Source: Cyclobacteriaceae bacterium
Lineage (GTDB): Bacteria > Bacteroidota > Bacteroidia > Cytophagales > Cyclobacteriaceae
DNA length: 64,000 nt
Direction of reading: 5' to 3'
Assembly: GCA_016787755.1 (NCBI GenBank)
Contig: JAEUUA010000014.1
Coordinates: forward strand, 1-64,000
Part shown: piece after piece, positions 17,644 through 23,652 of the stretch
Layout: the number at the start of each line of letters is the position of its first letter
How positions within the stretch are numbered: position 1 is the first letter of the stretch
Made by a program: the position numbers and the translations under genes
The notes under the pieces: model-generated
The model's input: only the letters and a program-made list of their open reading frames with translations
What the model was told of the DNA's origin: nothing
The model's database searches: none

Positions 17644-18369
17644 ATGAAAAAGCAATTATTCTTGATGGCCGTTTTGGCTATGCTCTGTTCGGCTGCTGGT
17701 GCACAGACTGATTATCTTCAGTTTGGAGTTTTGAACATTACCCCTAAAATTGACAAAGTTGATTTGTTCAAGAAAGGAATCTTAGCACACAACAAAAAAT
17801 ATCATGCTGCCGCCCCCTATAAGGCAAACGTTGCAGCCATTATTACCGGACCTAACTCTGGCGATTTTGTTTGGGTGATGGGCCCCACCACCTGGACTCA
17901 ATTGGATGGTGCTCCCGGTGAAGGCGAACATAATTTGGATTGGGATAAAAATGTAACTCCTTATTGTGAATCCATCGGTGAATATAGTTATTGGAGAGAC
18001 TATAAAGATGCTCGGTATGATGCTGAAGGATCTGCAACATTTAAAAAGAGTTCGATGCGGGCAAACCGTGTCTATCCGGGACAAATGGACAGGTATCTTG
18101 AGCAAATGAAAAAAGTTGCTGAAGTATATAAGAAGAAGAAATATACAGGATCATTCTCTGTGGCAACCATCGTTGGAGCAACCACTGGAATTAATGCAGT
18201 ATCATTTTCGAGTTTTGCGAAATGGTCATGGTTCGATCGGGGAACCGTCTTCAGCAAAGATTTTGAAGAAGTACATGGTGCTGGTACCTGGGTTCGTTTC
18301 CTTGAGGAGATTGATCTTTGTGTTGATCCATCAAGTACTTATACCGAGTTGAGTGAATCAATTGAATAG
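17644..18369 (+). CDS. Secreted protein of unknown function, likely duplicated ferredoxin-like fold
   Basis: 241 residues with a signal peptide (about 1-20, ending SAAGAQT). I do not recognise a named family. The mature protein looks like two halves with a similar layout: a strand (FGVLNITP), a long helix (about 40-58), then strands (ANVAAIITG, DFVWVMGPTTW); and a second helix (about 150-170) followed by strands (SFSVATIVG, WSWFDRG). That arrangement resembles tandem Dabb/ABM-type (antibiotic monooxygenase-like) domains, but this is inference from pattern only. It is a single gene with an intrinsic terminator directly behind it. Confidence 0.7.
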   Translation: MKKQLFLMAVLAMLCSAAGAQTDYLQFGVLNITPKIDKVDLFKKGILAHNKKYHAAAPYKANVAAIITGPNSGDFVWVMGPTTWTQLDGAPGEGEHNLDWDKNVTPYCESIGEYSYWRDYKDARYDAEGSATFKKSSMRANRVYPGQMDRYLEQMKKVAEVYKKKKYTGSFSVATIVGATTGINAVSFSSFAKWSWFDRGTVFSKDFEEVHGAGTWVRFLEEIDLCVDPSSTYTELSESIE

Positions 18370-18406
18370 AGGTTGTTATTTGGAGAACGGGCTAATGGTA
18401 TATATT

Positions 18407-18438
18407 AAAAAGCCAATCCTGAAAAGGGTTGGCTTTTT
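18407..18438. terminator. Bidirectional intrinsic terminator
   Basis: AAAAAGCCAATCC-tgaaaa-GGGTTGGCTTTTT: a 13-bp stem with one G-T pair, flanked by A- and T-runs. It sits between the convergent genes ending at 18369 (+) and 18463 (-). Confidence 0.9.
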
Positions 18439-18462
18439 AATACCTGATAAGATCAATTGCAC

Positions 18463-19638
18463 TTATAGTGCAAACTCTACCTGGAACCTATACATTATTT
18501 GATTATCACCATTCATCTCATTAATATACGTTACATCACTTTGTATTTTAAGGTTATGGCCTACAAAATATTTAGACATTCCTAATGTATATTGATCATC
18601 CGCATTTCTCTGCGTAATTTTTTCAGGGGTAACATTTGTGAACCGTGCTGCAAACTCAAGATTATTCTTCAGTAGGTATCCGGCTTGCCAACTAAAGGCA
18701 GTTCCGGTATAAAATGCTTCTTTAAAGTTTCCATTAGGTTCAAGGATTACCGATCCTTTAGGTGCTACTTTGTTGGCATAGGAAATCATTGAGGAGATTC
18801 CGTTATATTTAAAATGCGCATCGGCAAACCAGGTTCTTAATGATCTCTCCTCAGACAGGAAGGTTCCTAACTGACCACGCTGGCGAGATGCCCGATCGTT
18901 GTAATCGTAAGTAACTCCCAACAACAATTTTGGTTTTTGTTCGCGCTTTAGATCTGAGCCCGAGTAATCGCCTCCTCCTGAAAATTGCCCAAAGGGCAAC
19001 CATTCAAAGCGCTGGGTATAATCATAGCCTCCCTCATTGTCAACCGTTACGTTACGTCCTTCACCACTAGAGATAGCGCTTATGGAACGGAATTTATTTC
19101 CATCATATCGAACTTGAATTCCTTTGTCGCGATCGATATTAAATCGGGAGTTCAAGGTGCTCCGATCTACAAACTGTAATTGCTGAGATGAGATGACTCG
19201 TTCAATGTTTCCTGGCAGCTTGGTTTGGCCAAACCAGATTGTCCAGTTTTGACAGAAATTATATTTTAAGACCGCATCCAAAATCATGCTCGATGCATTG
19301 CCGAGTTGTTGTATGTCGCCTCCACTAATATCTAAATTTGAAAGGCCTAACTCGAATTTATAAACAAGCTTGGGAGTAAAAGCAAAACCGTCTAATTTAA
19401 GTCGCGCCCTACGTGTTAAAAACCGATCGGAGTATTCTTCATTCTCCAAATTTAATACCCCTTGGTAAAGCGTTTGAAATCGCGCACCGAATTTGAAACT
19501 ATAGGAGGAATCTTCTGCAACGAAAGTCAACCCCTTGCCAAATTTATTTTTTGTAAGGTCTTGAGCCGAACTAACCGAATATAAAAAAACCGAAACGATA
19601 ATCAGGACTAATCCCGTAGTTTTCTTAGACGAAAACAT
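18463..19638 (-). CDS. Outer-membrane porin, OprO/OprP type
   Basis: 391 residues with a signal peptide (about 1-25). The mature start (GLTFVAEDSSYSFKFGARFQ) and the following RRARLKLDGFAFTPKLVYKFEL block are typical of the phosphate-selective porin O/P family. The rest is alternating amphipathic strands ending in an aromatic-rich terminal strand (YRFQVEFAL). It would form a beta-barrel in the outer membrane for anions or small solutes; the actual substrate is not shown by the sequence. A clear -7 box lies upstream at 19672-19679, with an 11-bp tandem repeat further up. Confidence 0.88.
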   Translation of the reverse strand: MFSSKKTTGLVLIIVSVFLYSVSSAQDLTKNKFGKGLTFVAEDSSYSFKFGARFQTLYQGVLNLENEEYSDRFLTRRARLKLDGFAFTPKLVYKFELGLSNLDISGGDIQQLGNASSMILDAVLKYNFCQNWTIWFGQTKLPGNIERVISSQQLQFVDRSTLNSRFNIDRDKGIQVRYDGNKFRSISAISSGEGRNVTVDNEGGYDYTQRFEWLPFGQFSGGGDYSGSDLKREQKPKLLLGVTYDYNDRASRQRGQLGTFLSEERSLRTWFADAHFKYNGISSMISYANKVAPKGSVILEPNGNFKEAFYTGTAFSWQAGYLLKNNLEFAARFTNVTPEKITQRNADDQYTLGMSKYFVGHNLKIQSDVTYINEMNGDNQIMYRFQVEFAL

Positions 19639-19671
19639 TCATATGTGTTAACATTTAACTTTATTTTGACG

Positions 19672-19679
19672 CAAAGATA
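19672..19679 (-). promoter_or_regulatory. -7 promoter box of the porin gene
   Basis: Read on the minus strand this is TATCTTTG, an exact match to TAnnTTTG, 33 nt upstream of the porin ATG. The -33 TTG is not convincing at 19-21 nt, which would fit an activator-dependent promoter. Confidence 0.55.
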
Positions 19680-19728
19680 AAATGCATAGCGATACTTTTA
19701 CTCATTGTTATCCGATGGTAACCCACGG

Positions 19729-19750
19729 GTAACATTGGGGTAACATTGGG
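19729..19750. repeat. 11-bp tandem repeat upstream of the porin
   Basis: Two copies of GTAACATTGGG in direct tandem with a third partial start (GTA); a related GGTAACCC lies just before them at 19717. The 11-bp period equals about one helical turn, as expected for an activator site, and it lies about 50 nt upstream of the porin -7 box. Confidence 0.5.
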
Positions 19751-19832
19751 GTATTTAATTACTCTATTAACTCAACTATTAAATAAATATCTTCAACTAA
19801 AGTACCTGGAGTTCAAGAGTATTTTCAGGGAT

Positions 19833-20912
19833 TTATAGGAAAACCACTTTTCCTGTTCGCACCGATTCATCGCATGCAAAAGCAATTCGCAAACTATTTA
19901 CAGCGTCCTCCATATGATCTGTCAAGTCAAGATTTTGATTTATTGCTTTCAGGAAATAACGCTGTTCGCGGTTGCACAACTCCTGGTGGTTAGGTTCATC
20001 TTGCAAATCAATCCACTCATCCTTCTTTGTAAAATTATTTTTATCATCGATATCAGCATGATGAAATCGGAGTGATTCCGTTTTTGTATGCGCTTCCACA
20101 GAATCTGATTTACCGCTAGCACCGGCATCTTTCGCTACAATGGATACACTACCCTTCGGTCCGATAACATCTTTTACAAAGAATGCTGTTTCACTGATCA
20201 TCGGGCCCCAGCCGGCTTCATACCAGCCCACGGAGCCATCTTCAAACCGAATTTGCAGCTGGCCATAATTATAATTTCCAGCCGGAATATCTTCTGTAAG
20301 CCTCGCCCCAATAGCAGAAACTTGTAGCGGCTTGCTGCGGGTCATTTGACACATTACATCGATGTAATGAACGCCACAATCCACAATAGGACTCAGGCTT
20401 TTCATCAAATTTCTGTGCACATCCCACATGACACCATGACTTTGTTGATTGAGATTCATGCGCATTACCAACGGCTTACCTAATGTGTGACTCAATTGTA
20501 CGAAACGTTCCCATGAGGGGTGATGACGAAGAATATATCCCACTACCAGTTTCTTATTTGCTTTTATCGCAGCGGCCATTACTCGCTCTGCACCGGCTAC
20601 GGTATCGGCAAGTGGTTTCTCAATAAACACATGGCACCCTTTATTAAGTGCTTGAATGGCAAAGCTCTCATGTGTATCGGGGTAGGTGGAGATACAGACA
20701 GCATCCGGTTTCGTTTTTTCCAAGGCCAGTTCATAGTTATCGAATAACGGGTACCCACCACCTAATTTTGCATTCAGTACTTCTTTACTTTTTCCGATGG
20801 AAACAATGCCACAAATCTCAAAGCCATTGTTGGTATGATAGGCCATGGCATGTGAAGCGCCCATGTTTCCGCAGCCTACTACCAGCACTCGTACTGAATT
20901 TCCTGAATTCAT
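19833..20912 (-). CDS. Gfo/Idh/MocA family oxidoreductase
   Basis: 359 residues, no export signal, so cytoplasmic. The Rossmann motif VLVVGCGNMGASHA lies at residues 9-22, and the catalytic-region EKP motif is intact (FIEKPLADT). The C-terminal alpha/beta sheet domain contains the GVHYIDV histidine motif. It probably carries out NAD(P)-dependent oxidation or reduction of a sugar or cyclitol. It belongs to a long minus-strand run but is separated from the TIR gene upstream by 191 bp, so it likely has its own promoter; a TATCTTTA box (minus strand) lies at 20933-20940. Confidence 0.88.
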   Translation of the reverse strand: MNSGNSVRVLVVGCGNMGASHAMAYHTNNGFEICGIVSIGKSKEVLNAKLGGGYPLFDNYELALEKTKPDAVCISTYPDTHESFAIQALNKGCHVFIEKPLADTVAGAERVMAAAIKANKKLVVGYILRHHPSWERFVQLSHTLGKPLVMRMNLNQQSHGVMWDVHRNLMKSLSPIVDCGVHYIDVMCQMTRSKPLQVSAIGARLTEDIPAGNYNYGQLQIRFEDGSVGWYEAGWGPMISETAFFVKDVIGPKGSVSIVAKDAGASGKSDSVEAHTKTESLRFHHADIDDKNNFTKKDEWIDLQDEPNHQELCNREQRYFLKAINQNLDLTDHMEDAVNSLRIAFACDESVRTGKVVFL

Positions 20913-21009
20913 AAATTTGATTTAGTAAAATTTAAAGATATTAAAATCAGAGAAGTGATTGTTTACTGAAAGCTTGATTTTAGTTTACAAATTCGGTACC
21001 CACCAACCT

Positions 21010-21072
21010 CAGTTACCGTTGAGGCGAGGGAGATGAAGATGTCATATTGGAAGTTGGGATTAGGAATGTATT
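21010..21072 (-). pseudogene. Remnant of a TIR-gene start
   Basis: Read on the minus strand, the frame gives IPNPNFQYDIFIS and then diverges. QYDIFIS and the underlying DNA (GATGAAGATGTC on the plus strand) match the first codons of the TIR genes at 23503, 26403, 35963 and 52838. The start codon is lost (ATT), and the downstream TIR sequence is absent. It lies directly behind the stop of the TIR gene 21104-23503, in the same orientation. Confidence 0.55.
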
Positions 21073-21103
21073 TATTTTGAAATTCTTTAGCAGATAAAAC
21101 CAA

Positions 21104-23503
21104 TTACTTTATTTCGATCTTTGTTTTCATTTCTTCCGATTCTAACCATTTTATTACCCGATCTCTTTCGGCAAGAGTTCGGCTTTCCATTTGCTTAAAG
21201 ATTTTTTGAAAGCGCTCTTCGTTTCTAATGGATTCAAAAAGTTGATCGTCCTGCATCATAGTTAAAAACCACACGGGTTGGATTTTTCGTTTATTCACCT
21301 CATTCAGATACTGGTAGGCTTTTTCCTTTTCTCCCAGAAATGCATAAATACCGGCCAGATCATAATGCGCAAACTTCCATTGGGCATATGTATCATTTTT
21401 ACGTACAGCTTCCTCTGCATTGTTAATGGCTAATCTGAAATACTCATCCGCTTTTCTCTTATCACCTAACTTTGAGTATAGGTAAGCAATTCTATTAGCC
21501 ATGGTAGCTTGATCGCCCTTTAGTAATTTCTTCCATTCGAGCCGGATATTTAACGATTCCTTGTAACGACCCATTAAGGAAAGTATCCAAGCTTTTTCAT
21601 CAGCATGAAACCAGTTAGTAGAATCACTATTGTAAGCAATATTTATCAGGTTCAATCCCGCTTGATAATTTTGATTTGCTCTTTCAAGGTTGGCCCTAAC
21701 TCTAAGAATGCCTGATGAATCATTGTCGAGACCAGCTGCAATTTTATAATACTCTTCGCCATTCTTAAACAAGCCAATCGTAGTGAAAACCTCACCAAGT
21801 TTTCTAAGATTTACAACTAAATCAGGCCCGCGGTCAAGGCTAATAGCACGTTGAATCTGAGCTAATGCGGTAACAAAATCTTCGGAAATAAGACCCAGGC
21901 GCACTAAAGCCTCTACATTATTTGGATTTATAGATAGGGCTTTGTTGAAATTAAGGATTGCTTCATCAAAGTTGCCGGAATCATTGTAATAAACCCCTTG
22001 TAGATAATAGGCTTCATCATTTTTGTTATCTAACTGCAGAGCCACATCAGAAAACAATTTTGCGGAGTCAACTAAAGTTTTATCAATGTATACTCCACCA
22101 CCCGCAACGCTTCCTTTATACAACATGGATAATCCTAACCCCGAATGAGTCTTTGAGAATTTGGGATCTATCTGTAATGACTTTTTGAAAAGATCAATTG
22201 CCTTATTCAATTGTGCTTTTCCCCTTATCGGACCTGCAAGTTGAAAGTTTACTAATTCATTTCTTCCTTTTAAATAGAAATCATAGGCAGTCAACTCAAC
22301 TTTAGCAACCTTATCCAGATTGGTTCTTTCCGATTCTGTCAACACTATTTTTAATGCATCCGTTACTTCTTTCGAAATCTCACTTTGTACTTGCAAAATA
22401 TCCGTAATGTCTCTATCATATTCATTACTCCATACCTGGAACCCCTTCGAGGCTTCGATTAGTTTAACAGAAATACGGAACTTATTTCCGGCTTTCCGAA
22501 CACTTCCCTCCAGAATGTGCGACACACCCAATTCTCTAGCAATGGTTTTAATATCCTTACCTAGTCCTTTATATTGTTCAATGGAGGTGCGTGAAATCAC
22601 TTTTAGTTCACTAACTTTTGCCAGATAGTTAATAACTTCTTCCGTCATTCCTTCCGCAAAATAATTGTCATTATTATCAGGGCTTATGTTTTTGAACAGC
22701 AATACTGCAATAGATTTATCCTTATTTTCGGTTTCCTCGCCAGACGATATTTTTGGATAAACGAAATAACCTGCAATTGCTAATAAAATAATGGGAACAC
22801 CTATCGCCAAAAATGATTTTGTGTTCGTTGGTTTTTTAGGCGTTTGATTGTTGTTAGTTGTTTGAACGACTGGATTCTTGAGTGCTGTGATAATTTCTTT
22901 GATGGAATTAGCGACTTTGTTTACCTGATTTCTGTAATCCGTTTTATTCTGATTGTCGGTTTTGCTATCAGTTAATTTTAAGGGCCGATTAACGCCTGCT
23001 TCTTTATAAATAAACTCAATCGCCCTTAGAGCACCACCTATTTCATTTTCAATGACCGTTTTATCTTCGGCATCAAGCTCATGTATTTTTATTGGAAGAA
23101 TTCTACTCGTTACATTTCCATTGGTTAGTGTAATATCTCTACCAAACGACCTCATCCCCAGCCCTTCTCCAGAGGAGAAGGGGGAGGTTTCGGATGCCAT
23201 TTTGTTGAACACTAAAAACTCATGCTGCCAGGCAAATGATTTTGGATCGCAATACGTTTGAGAGATAATCGGGATAAAAATTAAACACTTCAATTTTCCT
23301 TCAAGGCTCTTATCTACATTATGAGTTTCAAGCAAACCATCGTGAGGATTTTTATCGAAGTATATGGAAAGGGGTTCTTTAATCGTAGCACCTAACTCTT
23401 CCTGTAAAGCATTTACAAACTCCGTTACCCAGCCACTTCTATTGTCATTATGACGATAGCTAATAAAAATATCACATTTATAATCCGGGAGTAGAGAAGG
23501 CAT
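21104..23503 (-). CDS. TIR-TM-FlgO/TolB-like-TPR protein
   Basis: 799 residues. The N-terminal TIR domain (about 8-195) starts CDIFISYRHND and has the putative catalytic glutamate E95 in SFAWQHEF. The conserved tail RILPIKIHELD...GVNRPL follows, then a helix (NQVNKVANSIKEII). One membrane segment lies at about 228-247. The FlgO/TolB-like domain (about 260-395: IAVLLFKNISPD, HILEGSVRK) and several TPRs (about 410-770) follow. In other bacteria this FlgO-TPR back half is found fused to winged-helix, cyclase or kinase domains, so TIR here replaces the usual output. In the TIR domain about twelve residues (SPFSSGEGLGMR) come from a palindrome insertion absent from the three paralogues. It may be an NAD-cleaving or scaffold-type sensor; activity is not demonstrated. 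Confidence 0.88.
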   Translation of the reverse strand: MPSLLPDYKCDIFISYRHNDNRSGWVTEFVNALQEELGATIKEPLSIYFDKNPHDGLLETHNVDKSLEGKLKCLIFIPIISQTYCDPKSFAWQHEFLVFNKMASETSPFSSGEGLGMRSFGRDITLTNGNVTSRILPIKIHELDAEDKTVIENEIGGALRAIEFIYKEAGVNRPLKLTDSKTDNQNKTDYRNQVNKVANSIKEIITALKNPVVQTTNNNQTPKKPTNTKSFLAIGVPIILLAIAGYFVYPKISSGEETENKDKSIAVLLFKNISPDNNDNYFAEGMTEEVINYLAKVSELKVISRTSIEQYKGLGKDIKTIARELGVSHILEGSVRKAGNKFRISVKLIEASKGFQVWSNEYDRDITDILQVQSEISKEVTDALKIVLTESERTNLDKVAKVELTAYDFYLKGRNELVNFQLAGPIRGKAQLNKAIDLFKKSLQIDPKFSKTHSGLGLSMLYKGSVAGGGVYIDKTLVDSAKLFSDVALQLDNKNDEAYYLQGVYYNDSGNFDEAILNFNKALSINPNNVEALVRLGLISEDFVTALAQIQRAISLDRGPDLVVNLRKLGEVFTTIGLFKNGEEYYKIAAGLDNDSSGILRVRANLERANQNYQAGLNLINIAYNSDSTNWFHADEKAWILSLMGRYKESLNIRLEWKKLLKGDQATMANRIAYLYSKLGDKRKADEYFRLAINNAEEAVRKNDTYAQWKFAHYDLAGIYAFLGEKEKAYQYLNEVNKRKIQPVWFLTMMQDDQLFESIRNEERFQKIFKQMESRTLAERDRVIKWLESEEMKTKIEIK
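23162..23182. repeat. Intragenic palindrome, family A copy 3
   Basis: CCCTTCTCC-aga-GGAGAAGGG, perfect 9-bp arms, inside the TIR domain gene. Read on the minus strand its 3' flank (CTGGGGATGAGGT) matches that of copies 1 and 2. The paralogous TIR genes have no such sequence at this position. Confidence 0.8.
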
Positions 23504-23507
23504 GTTT

Positions 23508-23515
23508 TAAAGTTA
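23508..23515 (-). promoter_or_regulatory. Candidate -7 box 4 nt before the TIR start
   Basis: On the minus strand: TAACTTTA-4 nt-ATG. One mismatch to TAnnTTTG; the spacing would give a leaderless transcript. Confidence 0.35.
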
Positions 23516-23641
23516 ATATTTTATTGTTGCCAGCCTGCCGACCAATCCACCGGAACAGGAGGAAGGGGGAAGCCCAGGCGAAGGCAGGTGGCGGTAGGAG
23601 ATAAAGATATCGTATTCGAAACTTTGAAATATTGAAGGCAT
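23513..23641 (-). pseudogene. Truncated TIR gene joined to a palindromic element
   Basis: 42-codon frame on the minus strand. It begins MPSIFQSFEYDIFISYRH, an intact TIR-family N-terminus, then switches at the next codon into LPSPGLPPSSC..., encoded by the GC-rich element at 23534-23588, and ends at a stop. The gene is cut exactly where the element begins, which suggests deletion or recombination at the repeat. It lies 12 nt behind the stop of the TIR gene 23653-26403. Confidence 0.7.
23534..23588. repeat. CCTGCC/GGCAGG-bounded GC-rich element
   Basis: A 55-bp GC-rich element bounded by CCTGCC (23534-23539) and GGCAGG (23583-23588), the same ends as the 17-bp intragenic palindrome at 8158-8174. 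It interrupts a TIR gene remnant. Confidence 0.6.
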
Positions 23642-23652
23642 CAGTTTGCAAT

